A stretch of DNA of 64,000 bases. Source: Andrena cerasifolii (taxonomy: Eukaryota > Arthropoda > Insecta > Hymenoptera > Andrenidae). Within the stretch, counting starts at the first letter, position 1, and the number at the start of each line of letters is the position of its first letter. The notes beneath the pieces are model-generated. The model searched no databases. It had not been told where the DNA came from and worked only from the letters and a program-made list of their open reading frames with translations. This document shows positions 44,774-56,060 of the stretch, one piece after another. The stretch spans positions 3,162,001 through 3,226,000 of the forward strand of contig NC_135123.1 of the NCBI RefSeq assembly GCF_050908995.1, written 5' to 3'. Made by a program: the position numbers and the translations under genes.

Positions 44774-46306
44774 TACTGTTAGTTGATCATTACGTGTAGG
44801 CACTTTTTTAGATGCAATGTTGAAAATGGTGTGGAATTACGTCATTCTATCGATCTTGTTTTGTGAGAAGTATTCCATTATTAATATCGACAATAAAGGG
44901 TGATAGTCGTAAATGAAAGTTAATGAAAGTATTACGTTGTAAGGACAATAAAGGTAAAAACGTTTCAGAAACATATGTACATGTATATTATACAAAATCG
45001 ATTTTAAAAAAAATTGTTCTAGAATATTAGTACTTACAGAGATGCGGTGAAATGTGGTGGCATTTTTGTTTCATAGTTTGAAAGGCTGGTGATTGTTATT
45101 AAAAACGAGGATTTTATTCTATTATCTTATATTGTTATGTTGTGCACTTATATTTTGTTATTTTGTTGCTTGTCGAACGTACTACTTAACATTCTGAAAA
45201 TTAGAGCTACTATTGTTGGTAGCATTATTTAGTATCGTTTAGTGGAAATTCTCTTTTTTCTTAATAGAAATTTTTCAGTTTGTTCTCAATGGAAATTTGT
45301 CCAATTTAAAGATCATAAGTTTCATTGCAGCAGAAATCCGCCGTTTTAGGCAAAAAATATATAGGTAATATCGCAAGATTTCTATCCTGTTGTGCGTTTC
45401 TAAATTAAATACATATTATTATAGCTACTAGTATGTATCACTGTTTTTCTGTGGTGAAAAATTATTAAAATTTATTATTTAATGTTTTCTGTCGTTACAC
45501 CTTGATTTCCGACAGTTCTAGGATTTTTAAAACATATTTGTACCTAGGAAGTCGTCCTTTTACTTTTGCATAATTTATTATAAGTAGTTACTACCAGAAT
45601 GTATGTTTAATTAAACACGAAATGAACAAAACTATTTCCGAACCTAAATATTTACCATATTTGTTACCAATATAAAAAAAAAGGTAGGAGTCGTCTGTAA
45701 TTTGAATTTAAAAACGTGTGATAAGTTGTTTTAAAAAAGCAATTGTTTTTCCTCGAAGCGTGAACGCTTCACGACAGAATATTTAAATGTGCTTATGCTA
45801 ATTGTAAGCTTCTCGAAATTTGTTGTCGGGTATCGAATGTAGGCTTACAATTTCCTCGTTGCCGTTATTACCTACGTAGTCTCTGCTTGTGAAATTTTCA
45901 AATTATATAGTTGCCGCGTGAATGCGACCGGCCGCGGCCGAAGAGACTGTTTTGTGCCACGCGATATAATTTATCGTACTATTGTACGAGCCGGAAATAT
46001 GTGCATTGCGTTCACCAAGTAATGGTGGATCTATTCAAGCAATTCCTTTTCCTTGGCAGAACAACGGTTACCAAGGGGGTAAATCATCGCAATATCGTAG
46101 GGATTAAAATGTTCTGAGGTGATTGCCACTGAATCCTTTACCGGCAGAACAAGTTGTGCGGAACGCATTTCTGTTACGAACATCGTTACTGCTAAACGGA
46201 ACAAGGAATGCCAACCAAATTCTCAGATAACAAAATTCTGAATAAACTGTGAAGGAATTTCCGTGGAATTTATTCATCAATTTCGTATACAATTTCAATA
46301 CATTAA
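44774..46306. other. Intergenic, no confident feature
   Basis: AT-rich with no element ends noted. A short minus-strand ATG frame ending at a good donor (45020-45060 region, gtaagt) is too short to support. Confidence 0.45.
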
Positions 46307-46773
46307 CCCTCGTCAGACGGCATAGGTGCAATTGTAACTTTTGCGTTTTTTAATCGCGATAGCAGATTTTCTTTCAAGAAGCCTGGGAGGGGCTGAAGTT
46401 TTATGACATCTCTAAATTTTTGGTGCAGATTATATAGACCAAATTTCAGAAAAATATCTCAACCCCCTTCCGAGATAGGGGGTCGAGTCGAGGGTTGCAT
46501 CGATAACAGCGGCATAGGCACAATGGCGCCCCTATATATTTATTAATGAAGATAACGCAAGAAAAGAAGCATGCGATTTTTTTAAGGTTAATGTTATTTT
46601 ATTATAAAAAAGTAAAAAAAATAATTCACATTATAAAAGAAAATTTGGGATTTTTTTATATTGATTTTCATTGAGTCTAAACGTTATCGATTTATATTCA
46701 TATAAAATATTTGAGGGTGCAATTGTGCCTCTGCCGTCTGTTAACGTTGTAAAATTGTGCCGTCTGACGAGGG
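46307..46773. mobile_element. 467-bp piggyBac-like MITE
   Basis: Both ends start CCCTCGTCAGACGGCA. TTAA lies left (46303-46306) and TTGA right (46774-46777), the latter probably TTAA changed by one base. Internal GGCATAGGTGCAATTGT and GGCATAGGCACAATGG repeats echo the ends. Confidence 0.72.
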
Positions 46774-46969
46774 TTGAAAAAAATTAATATCTGAACTGGT
46801 AATAATTAAATCTGCATAGGTACTTATTGCTATTTACTAACCTTAGTAGCTGCTACTTAGTAACTTATTCATTAACAATTTGGTCAATTACCACTAATTA
46901 CAGTTATTATTACCTGAATAGTGTAGAAATCTTTAATCGTCAAAAAATACGGAATAAAGTAATTTCAAC

Positions 46970-47083
46970 TCAATGCTGGCAGTTTGGTTTATCATTGGAT
47001 GGCCGAATGGGGATGTTGACCAGTTCGATCGAATCTCGTCGAGGAACACTTTGCAATTCTTGCAACAGTGTAACAATTTGATC
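46970..47083 (-). CDS. Candidate terminal exon, unknown protein
   Basis: On the minus strand an acceptor (gtataatgcag) at 47084-47085 opens 37 codons to TGA (46970-46972). The peptide begins DQIVTLLQELQSVPRRDSIE and continues LVNIPIRPSNDKPNCQH. GC content and codon use rise against the AT-rich flanks, and the start fits a coiled or helical segment. No partner exon or family was recognised. Confidence 0.32.
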   Translation of the reverse strand, partial: DQIVTLLQELQSVPRRDSIELVNIPIRPSNDKPNCQH

Positions 47084-48329
47084 CTGCATTATACAGTACA
47101 TTCGTAATTACTGTCGAGCCATATCCGGTGGAGAGGAATATGGCTATGTGTGTGCGTGTGTGTATGCGCGCGCTCAGCCCGCGCTCAGCTCGCGCTCGAG
47201 TATATGTACATATATATATATACACATATATATACATATACATATTACTACATGTATAAATTTCAATCGATTCTAGCGTATCGAACTGACAATATTAATG
47301 TTGATCGGATTTATCGTTTAACGGACAATAATGTATTCGTTAAGAGTATTCCGGAACTAGAATTATGCGCGAGTTAAAAAAAAATCTGCTCTTCCGTGCT
47401 GTGCATCAAAATACACGATCCTTAGCGTTAATAATCTATTCCCGTTCGATCACACGAATCACGTTCCCGCGTTTGGTGCCCTTGATTAACGCAATACCAA
47501 CGAATGTTAACGTCTCGAGGTAAAATTACTACGGCATTGCAATCTCTCGGGTGCCAACAGTGACAGTAACACCGTTGCAAATTTTGAAGGATTTTAAACA
47601 AAATAATCGGCGGAGGGGCGGGGGCGGAGGAGGGATGCTTTTCCTTGCAGATGTTTTTGTGGTAATGCGTTAATACCCGAAGTCTGGCACCAGTTTGAAT
47701 GACATCGAGAGCACATAGAATATTCAATTGTCGCGTGTATCATTGTCACGTTAAACCGTAATCCAGCGTTCAACTTTCACGGTAGTACTGCGCTGGTGCA
47801 CAAAAGATGAAAGAGGAATGGATTGATTGTCGCGTAAACCGTATCCTTCGTGTCCATTGGGGTTACTTTAGAGTCTCAAATTGATAATTCAGATTCGCGA
47901 AGTGTTTTTCATAATGATCTCGCGCGACGGAAAATGGCAAGTATGGTAATCGATTCCCACGGCGGGCAATTTAAAGAAATCTATTTTGACTGTTTAAAAT
48001 AGCGGGCCTCTTCTATATACACACGTAGCTGCAGATTAGAACGAAAAGTATCACTGTTACACGCCGGTAAGGACTGGTTTGTTGATAATTATTACAACAA
48101 TAATTATGTAAAATATGTATGTATAATGTAATTTTGAGTGTATTATGTAATTAAAAAAAATAACAAAAAATATCGATTTTTGATAACAAATTGTAAGCCC
48201 ATCTTTTAAAGTATTCAGTTCTCTTTCAGGCGATGCAGTGCGCTAGTCACCGTGCAAGGTCAAGTTTTATGCTGTTTAGTTTCATTAAATAAATAAGCTA
48301 GGTCTATACGGACCGAAAACAGGTATTAA

Positions 48330-48763
48330 CCCTTCGTTGACACCCTGGGTGTGAGCCACCCCTAAGCTGATTTTGACGATCTGTACCTTCTATATACAAT
48401 ATTAATAGTTTTTTTCCAAAGCCGACGTACAAACTATTTTCTGTCGCAAAGCATTATATCCCAACAACAACTCTGTAGATTTTTAGCTTCTAATATTGAA
48501 ATTTGTAAAAGTTACAAAATTTGTAAAATTTTTGAAGATTTTTTCGTATTTTGTTAATATAGAATTATTTTTACATAAACTGCGATAAAACTTTAATTGG
48601 AAGACTATTGGAATACATTCTAGAGACCTTAAAATTGACCCATGATTTTTTTCATAACGATTGGATTCTTTAGATGAGAATAGCAGTCATTCGAAACTTG
48701 CTTTGGGTGTGAGCCACCCAGTATATGAAAGTTGATCGAAAATATAGGTGTGTTAACGAAGGC
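48330..48763. mobile_element. 434-bp piggyBac-like MITE, TTAA-flanked
   Basis: CCCTTCGTTGACACCC (left) and GCCTTCGTTAACACACC (right, complement) are bounded by TTAA at 48326-48329 and 48764-48767. A subterminal GGGTGTGAGCCACCC is repeated near both ends (48348-48362, 48705-48720). Confidence 0.75.
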
Positions 48764-49305
48764 TTAATCAATACTTTGAATTTTAAAATATCAGTGGATG
48801 TAATCATCAAATTACGTTAGATTTAGCGTGAAACGCTTTGCATGTTACACAAGTTGTAAAGAATTTGTCATCGTTGTACTACTTTATTTCTTATTGTTTT
48901 CCTTTCAAAAATTTCATCGTTTTACCCCAGATAGGTAGCAAGAAGTCGGGCACCCGATCGACTCAAGGTAATCATATAATATCACTTCTTCCGTGACCGT
49001 TTCCCATTGACAGACAGCCTGCGATTAAACTCTCGAATCCTCTTCCGCACGGTATTACAGAATCGAAACTTTCCCATGTCGGGATTTCGACTGATCTCCG
49101 TTACTCGTCCCACAACAAGCAACAGCTAAAGTGTAAGTGTGCCCAATAGCGACCGTGCCCCATTTACTGACTACTTAAGTTCTTCTCCTCTTTCTGTTAA
49201 AAGTATTAAATAAATTAACGTATTCGGCAAAATGATTAGAAATTTAAATTCCGAGTATTCTGCCTCTTATTTTAATTATAATTCCATTTATTGTAGGATT
49301 TATTA
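48764..49305. other. Intergenic, nothing recognised
   Basis: AT-rich to mixed sequence leading up to the Harbinger-like element. No exon or repeat structure is visible. Confidence 0.5.
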
Positions 49306-50410
49306 AGCCGGGAATCCACCGGAAAGCTAAACTATGCTATGCTATGCTGTGCTAAGCTATGCTATTCTCTGCTATGCTATGCTATGCTATGCTATGCTAT
49401 GCTATGCTATGCTATGCTATGCTATGCTATGCTATGCTATGCTATGCTATGCTACGGTATGCTATGCTATGCTATGCTATCCTATGATATGCTATGCTAT
49501 GCTTTGCTATGCTATTCTATGCTACGGTATGCTATGCTATGCTATGCTATGCTATGCTACGCTACGCTACGCTATGCTATGCTATGCTACGGTATGCTAT
49601 GCTATGCAACGGTATGCTATGCTATGCTATGCTATGCTATGCTATGCTATGCTATGCTATGGTATGCGATGCTATTCTATGCTATGCTATGCTATGCTAT
49701 GCTATGCTACGGTATGCTATGCTATGCAACGGTATGCTATGCTATGCTATGCTATGCTATGCTATGCTATGCTATGCTATGCTATGCTATGCTATGCTAC
49801 GGTATGCTACGGTATGCTATGCTATGCTACGGTATGCTATGCTATGCTATGCTATGCTATGCTATGCTACGGTATGCTATGCTATGCAACGGTATGCTAT
49901 GCTATGCTATGCTATGCTATGCTATGCTATGCTATGCTATGCTATGCTACGGTATGCTATGCTATTCTATGCTATGCTATGCTATGCTATGCTATGCTAT
50001 GCTATGCTACGGTATGCTATGCTATGCAACGGTATGCTATGCTATGCTATGCTATGCTATGCTATGCTATGCTACGGTATGCTATGCTATGCTATCCTAT
50101 GATATGCTATGCTATGCTATGCTACGGTATGCTATGCTATCCTATGCTATGCTATGCTATGCTATGCTATGCTATGCTATGCTATGCTATGCTATGCTAT
50201 GCTTTGGTATGCTATGCTATGCTATGCTATATTATGCTATGCTATGCTATGCTATGCTATGGTATGCGATGCTATGCTATGCTATGCCATGCAAAAAAAA
50301 AATTAGCTTCAATACATTCTTATGGAACCGTTTCTACCAAAAGCTACGTTAAAACATAGCATCGCATATCATAGCTTAGCTTAGCTTAGCTTCCCGGTGG
50401 ATTCCCGGCT
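49306..50410. mobile_element. PIF/Harbinger-like element whose interior is a GCTAT satellite
   Basis: AGCCGGGAATCCACCGGAAA (left) and AGCCGGGAATCCACCGGGAA (right, complement) are TIRs with the 3-bp TSD TTA at 49303-49305 and 50411-50413, as for PIF/Harbinger. Just inside both ends the sequence becomes AAGCTAA and AAGCTAAGCTAAGC, from which the pentanucleotide array could have grown. There is no transposase. Confidence 0.75.
49333..50292 (+). repeat. ~0.96-kb GCTAT pentanucleotide array
   Basis: Nearly uninterrupted GCTAT repeats contain sparse variants (GCTACGGTAT, GCAACGGTAT, GCGAT, TTCTAT, CCTATGATAT). The variant GCTATGCAACGGTATGCTAT recurs at about 49601, 49721, 49881 and 50021, spaced 120, 160 and 140 bp. 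This implies duplication of larger blocks, not only single-unit slippage. Because 5 is not a multiple of 3, long Cys/Tyr/Met/Leu open frames appear in several frames; they are not genes. Confidence 0.95.
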
Positions 50411-50413
50411 TTA

Positions 50414-51553
50414 ATAATGTTATTGCACACTGAAGTTTGAGGTTATTCATTGACATAAGAACAAACCGATTTTAATACAAACTGGAAATTTAAAATTCGA
50501 ATAATTTTCCATTCAACCTGGACAAATGTAGAAAAGAAGAACACCAAACACTTTTTAAATAACCTCCATTTAAGGTAGTTCCTGAATATTCTACTAAATT
50601 CAAGAATTCTTTTAAATTTCGCCCAAAACTAATTTCGAATAGAAGAAACCCTTGTACGAAGTTTAAAATCGATTTACCACATCGTTATCGAGAAATTGTT
50701 AATTGAAGTTGATGCATTTTAACACAGTGGCATATGGCAGAGTCGGAAAAAGGGGGTTATAAATTCAGTTTTTCTTCTGAAACGGAAAAACTATATTCAG
50801 GACGTGTACCAAAATTGGCACAAAATTACACCGGAATGTCACGAAATGAATTTATTAATTTCTGCGAAACTGACCACATGATTTCTTCTTAAATGCCCAT
50901 AAAAAATAGGTTTACGTGCAAATATTTTAGAAATTACGTAGAGCAGTCGACGTGGCAACGTCGCACAGTGGATATGTTCAGATATTTAAACAGCGAACGA
51001 CGATTCAAATTCATATGAACATTTTTCTGACATTTTGGTTATAAAAGACGCTACGAATGAATGCGACGTTGCCAGATCTGCTGCTCAAATTCACTACGCT
51101 AATCAATTTAATATTCTATTTTCGTATTACAATTATTTATATTAACATTGAACTTTTTAAAATATATATACATGATGTTAAAAATTATTATTATTATTTC
51201 TATAGTATCATACTACTTTATATTTAACGTTTATTACCCAACTCTAATTTTACTAACGTAGTTGGTTAGGAACAACCCTAAAGCGTTTCACAAATCCTGA
51301 CATGATTTCCGTGATGTTTTAGTTCTTAATTTCGAAACGTCACGTGAATTTTAAATAAGAACAGTATTCCATTAAACCTGTATAAATGGCGAAAAGAAGG
51401 ACACCAAACACATTTCTGTATTATTTATAATATCGTGAACAAAAACATGACAAAATCGATAAAAAAAAAAAAATCGTCGTCACATATGATTTTACAGATA
51501 TAGGGTAGATAAATTACATAAAAAAATAAATCTAGCTTCACGACCGAGAAGAC
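50414..51553. other. Intergenic with a small inverted repeat and a diverged direct repeat
   Basis: GTAGAGCAGTCGACGTGGCA at 50938 pairs with TGCCAGATCTGCTGCTC near 51087, both beside an ACGTCGC/GCGACGT step. Separately, GAAAAGAAGAACACCAAACAC (about 50533) recurs as GAAAAGAAGGACACCAAACAC (about 51392) in direct orientation with some flanking similarity. No coding sequence seen. Confidence 0.45.
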
Positions 51554-52363
51554 TAGGGATTGCAAAATTACCGACTTTTTCAATTACCGGTAATTCGGTA
51601 AAATTTTTAATCAAAACCGGTTTACCGATAATTTACCGGTATTTTTTAAGGTATTGAAAATATAAGAGCAAACATTACAAAAATCTGTTTTTAAACTCTA
51701 ATCGAGCATTATAAAAAATATATGGAAATAAAACTAAAAAGTATAACTAAAAAATATAAAATGATATAACACAAAATAGATATATTTGTACAACTATTGA
51801 CAATACTTATTAATATGGATCGTCACCACGAAAACAATGAAAAGAATCTTAACTTACGTACATAATTAAATATTTTTTACTGAACAATTCTTTTTATCAA
51901 ATAAGCACGCAAAAACACTAAACCTAATTCGTCTAAACTTTGGTCTCCTGATCGCTACCTAATTTTTGTACAAAACAATCCAGCCACGGATAAAGCGCTC
52001 TCATATTCTACACTTGTTGGCCGGGTAGGCATTAAGTAATCATATGCCATTCATAGTATACAAATTCTCCTTAATTTTTCTTCTTGAAAATACGTCCATT
52101 TTTTCATGACTGATTCAAATTCTTAGTTTTCTTTTGGATCATGGTTGGTTTTTCATGAGATACTTCGGTTTTCGTCTTTATTAGTAACTGAAGTGTTTTT
52201 TTACTGATAACGTAGTAGATGTCGATGGAATTAATGAACGCATATATGCGCTATATTGCTATATGTAATTTATCGAAATACCGGTAAAAATTTGGCGAAT
52301 TACCGGTAAAAATTTTAGGGTATTTCTCGCGATTTACCGGGAAACCAAGTATTGCAATCCCTA
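51554..52363. mobile_element. hAT element deletion derivative, 810 bp, perfect 8-bp TSD
   Basis: The ends TAGGGATTGCAAAATTACCG and (complement) TAGGGATTGCAATACTTGGT are bounded by the identical octamer GAGAAGAC at 51546-51553 and 52364-52371. Subterminal TTACCGGTAA and TACCGGTAAA repeats lie near both ends. Unlike the other hAT MITEs here it keeps a decayed piece of hAT transposase on the minus strand (51885-52046). Confidence 0.92.
51885..52046 (-). pseudogene. hAT transposase C-terminal (dimerisation) domain remnant
   Basis: On the minus strand a frame with one stop reads YLMPTRPTSVEYESALSVAG, then LFCTKIR and, after the stop, RSGDQSLDELGLVFLRAYLI. The pattern P-T-S-x-E-x2-(F/L)-S-x-A-G-x6-R, followed by an Asp/Leu-rich helix with FLRAYL, is the hATC dimerisation region at the end of hAT transposases. 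The rest of the transposase is absent. It is non-functional but independently supports the hAT assignment given by the TSD. Confidence 0.72.
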
Positions 52364-52639
52364 GAGAAGACCCAAGAATAATGTTTTGTTATTTAGTTAC
52401 TATTTTATTTTATTTTTCATGTTTCAATACAGAATATGTTCTATTAAACTGTCATATTCTTACACGCCCTGGTAGTGGAAGCGTTTCCCTTAACTGAATG
52501 TCGAGGAGGCGTATCCGATCGCGACACTTTCCCGGAAACCAATACGCGGCGAAATTTAACCGAAGATGTAACTACTTAGGCGTGCGACCACCGACCACCA
52601 CTGTGCACTAATTGCACCTATTTGACGAACAACGACTGG

Positions 52640-52869
52640 CGCGGTTTTGCCGTATCCTATACACACGCGCACGCTATACGTACGCATAAAACCGAAGTCG
52701 GAGAGCTCGTTACTTTCTAAAGTTCCGCCGCGGTCGCGGTCGTCCCGTATCCTCTCGGTACCTTTGCATTTTGTGATCGGCCACGAGGAGCATCGGCAGG
52801 AAGCAGTTTTACTGATTTTTCTTCACCGCGTGTCTGAATGTTATATCACAAACCACGGAAGTGCAGGAG
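52640..52869 (+). promoter_or_regulatory. Probable 5' UTR and promoter region of the lipase-like gene
   Basis: This GC-richer block precedes the signal-peptide exon. A CATAAAA box (52684-52690) could be a TATA element, giving a transcript start near 52715-52725. Neither the start site nor the UTR extent is proven. Confidence 0.35.
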
Positions 52870-52930
52870 ATGGCAGTCAGTGGTGTCCTGAGATACCTGC
52901 ATCTCATCCTCCTGGCCTCGCTGTACCACC
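52870..52930 (+). CDS. Secreted lipase-like protein, first coding exon (signal peptide)
   Basis: The ATG at 52870 (context gcaggagATGG) opens MAVSGVLRYLHLILLASLYH, a typical secretory signal: short N-region with Arg, then a hydrophobic LHLILLASL core. The exon ends in a strong donor (CACC|gtaagt at 52931), phase 1. Joining to 59086 restores a His codon (C|AC) and continues HDVSADTTTF. The + strand frame that starts further upstream at 52647 is a different frame and is not used. A short leader exon before a 6.2-kb intron is a common insect arrangement. See the second exon for the family assignment. Confidence 0.68.
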
Positions 52931-53831
52931 GTAAGTAACTCCTCACCGGTTATCGGCCGGTACATTCCTGCACCTGCTTAGCGATTCTCCCGCGATTCAC
53001 CTCCCGTTCTTCTCTTCGAGCTTCGATCGTCGCGTTCGTGTTGACAAAAAAAGGGCCTCCTGAAACGTGGAACTGACTCCTGAACCGCTTCTCATCCGAG
53101 GGAAACTGTCTGTCGGATATCCGCGTTTGGATTAACACATGACGCATATTTCTCCAAGTGTTTCCAAGTGATGGTTTGCGATACTTACTTTTCACCGGTT
53201 GAATCGAATTTGGTGGTGATTCTTCAGTGATACTTGTGTTTAAAAACCTCAAGTGGAAATGTGGATACTGTAAATCGCTTTAGGCCCCACTTGTGCTTCT
53301 CGTTGCCTTTGGAAATTCAGATTTTTATTTCAATTCTGCCTCCGATCCTAAAGACACGTTTCGGGTATTGAAGAATATCGAACACTATGCTATGTTACTG
53401 TTTTTACGTAATATTTGTATGTTATACTTGTGAATTTGGGTTTGTTTTTCAATTTACTCTGCACGTCTGTTGCGTACCTAGGTATTGCTAGACAAAGATG
53501 TGTATGAAGTGCTCTTCAAAACCAGATCATCACATCAAATATAACGTACAACGTTAATTTGCAATACGATACAAATGATAAATGCGTACGTGAGTGATAT
53601 TTTTAATAATATTTTTTTTATTCTATTGCACTATTTATCCAAGAAACATTGGAGTACCTTCATAAAATCGGGATAAAAACACCCAGTTTTCTATGTTATT
53701 TTACTTTCCAGTGGAAAGAAAAGTTGCACAAGTATATAGCGACCGCTGATCAAACATAGCCCAAATCATGAAGCACGATACTATGCAAATATCGTGAAAT
53801 AAAGTGCTGATGCTATCACTGTTATCAACAC

Positions 53832-54842
53832 TAGTGATGGGGTGAAGTATGTTGCAAGTAGGGTTTCGAGTCTGACTGGATAGCTTCGAGCAGCGCTGCG
53901 AAAAATAAAAACACTTTTAAGTAGACTCGAACCTGGACAAAATAGGTTCGAACTCTCTATTAGTACATTCAGAAACGCTAGCGGTACTTCCAAGTATAAT
54001 GGGACCCTGACCGAGCGAAATCGGTGTCTCTCAGGATTCGATTACTATTTCTACGAGATTGGATTCTTTCAAATGTCAAAGTACCTACTTATAAGTACAT
54101 ATTCGAATCCTACAGGTACTCGTTCCAGGGTTCGAAACCAGCTCGCATGATCTGACACGGGAACACCGCGAACCTGGACTCAGCGATTGGAACGCAACTT
54201 GGTGGGTTTTTAGAGTGACTCAAAACAAGAACAAACGGTGTGTTTCATTTGGGCCCTATCGATCTTTAACGAGGTGAAAACTAACCTCAAAGTCAAATTG
54301 GCACTTCCACTTTTTCGCGTATAACTCTCAAAGTACAACAGACAGAAAAAAATGTTTCAAACAAAAGTTTAATGGCGCAATAAGCGCTACAAACTTCCGT
54401 TAACAAAATTTTTAAAAGAGTTGAAAAAAAATATATAACTGACGAAAAAAACTTTTTTCAAAATTTTGTTAACGGAAGTTTGTAGCGCTTATTGCACCGT
54501 TAAACTTTTGTTTGAAACATTTTTTTCTGTCTGCTGCACTTTGAGAGTTATACGCGAAAAAGTGGAAGTGCCAATTTGACTTTGAGGTTAGTTTCCCCCC
54601 CTTAAAGGGCGATAGGGCCCAAATGAAAATACACTGTTGTTCTTGTTTTGAGTCACTCTAAAACCCATAAAGTTGCGTTCCAATCGGTGAGTCCGGGTTC
54701 GCGGTGTTCCCTAGTGAGTACTTTACAAGTAAGCACAATTGAACATGATCTTTTACGAGTAGTAATCGAATTCCACAAAGACTTTTTTTGTATTGGATTT
54801 GATTTTGTTTCGTGAGTACATATTGAACTTGATCCCATCCCT
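53832..54842. mobile_element. Putative hAT-like element (7/8-bp TSD) with a nested giant hairpin
   Basis: The left end TAGTGATGGGGTGAAGT and the right end (complement) AGGGATGGGATCAAGT are flanked by ATCAACAC (53824-53831) and ATCCACAC (54843-54850), 7 of 8 bases equal. Inner sequence repeats TCGAACC/GGTTCGA and GTACTT blocks. The hairpin at 54159-54711 is inserted near its middle. Confidence 0.5.
54159..54711. repeat. 553-bp near-perfect hairpin (arms ~260 bp)
   Basis: GGGAACACCGCGAACCTGGA on the left mirrors TCCGGGTTCGCGGTGTTCCC on the right. Arms stay matched through AACAAAAGTTTAA and TGTAGCGCTTATTG to a short centre near 54430-54450. There is no clear target duplication. A transcript across it would form a very long double-stranded RNA. 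Confidence 0.8.
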
Positions 54843-55244
54843 ATCCACACCTATGCTACAATGCGCGCAGGAGTCAACTACTTAAGATGCCATACATTAA
54901 TAAACTTTTCACACTATTGCTCTTTTTTCATAAGTTTAATACACTAGTTGTATTGGCAATGTTTTGACTTCAACTGTGCATTCGACCTCACAAGAATCGT
55001 CCAATTTGAAAACTATTTGAAATCACTCATTATGGACATTGTGTAGGTACAGCTGTGTGAAATACTACGGTAACACAAATTACATAAATTTTTATAATAT
55101 GCTCTATTCTATATTCTGCATTGAAGTCTCTATTTTTAAGTCATTAGAATTAGTTAAGTACAGCATATATACCTACCTATTACTATTAGGCTAGCAAATA
55201 GAAGGTAACATATGTATAACGTTATATTCTGAGATACTGTACGC

Positions 55245-55547
55245 TAGGGCGGAGCGGAAAATTTAAATTTGAATTTTCAGTTGGCCTGGGTGCGGGATAG
55301 TTGTCCTTTAATTAACCAAACACAACTGTAAAAAAATTTTTGAAAAATATTCGTGTCTGTAGGTTCCTTTTTCTCCTAAAAATGATTATATGATTATTTA
55401 GGAGAAGAAGGAACCTGCAGACATGAATATTCTCCAAAAATTTGTACAGTTGTGTTTGGTTAATCAAAAGACCACTAGGTATCCCGCACCCAGGCCAACT
55501 GAAAATTCAAATTTAAATTTTCGCCTGTATATTATCGTTCCGCCCTA
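55245..55547. mobile_element. 303-bp hAT MITE, perfect 8-bp TSD, full-length hairpin
   Basis: TAGGGCGGAGCGGAAAATTT (left) and TAGGGCGGAACGATAATATA (right, complement) begin arms that match over most of about 150 bp (GTTGGCCTGGGTGCGGGATA, ACCAAACACAACTGTA). The octamer CTGTACGC is identical at 55237-55244 and 55548-55555. Confidence 0.9.
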
Positions 55548-56060
55548 CTGTACGCGTTGAAGTGATTCAAAGAACATTTTTGTAGATTCTAAACTGGAAC
55601 TCAACAATTTCCTATTATCCGCCTTCTTACTCTACCTTCGATCATTTTTGCACATAAATTTTAAAACTCACATATTATTGCTTCCATTTAATTTAGTCGT
55701 ATTAATAACATTATTGCTCGTAGCGCCTCTAAAAGGAGGCTTGTTTCTGAATGCATGTCTACAATGAAGTACATACCTATGTTGTCAATTATCGTTGCGC
55801 GCAGCAATAGTACCTACCTTTGCATATATCAGCAGTTTTTTCCGCTTATCCTCGCCCTCGTGTCGCTGGCGTGAGCATATCTTCGCTACGAGGAGCAACA
55901 AAAAACTAATCTATATCTGGCGAATAACGAGATGCACATCCTTCACCCATTCTCCTAGTTTCTCATAACGATCCAATAAGTTTCAGTCTACCGTACCTGC
56001 GCGCAACGTCGATTATGAACAATTTATTTTGAGCGGCACATGGTTAATTAGTAAGGCTGT

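Noticed and set aside
45019..45077. Minus-strand ATG with 11 codons before a gtaagt donor
   Set aside because: Too short to distinguish from chance and no partner exon found.
47428..47620. Cys-rich minus-strand frame (CYCHCWHPRDC...)
   Set aside because: No start or splice signals that fit, no family recognised; the cysteines may be chance.
49334..50359. Open frames up to 341 codons rich in Met-Leu-Cys-Tyr-Ala
   Set aside because: They are pure translations of the GCTAT array; several frames are open at once because a pentanucleotide without stop codons stays open in every frame.
53187..53260. Minus-strand frame ending at gtaagt, opposite the lipase-like first intron
   Set aside because: The donor is good but the frame is short, lacks a clear ATG or acceptor, and overlaps a longer frame that reads through the donor.
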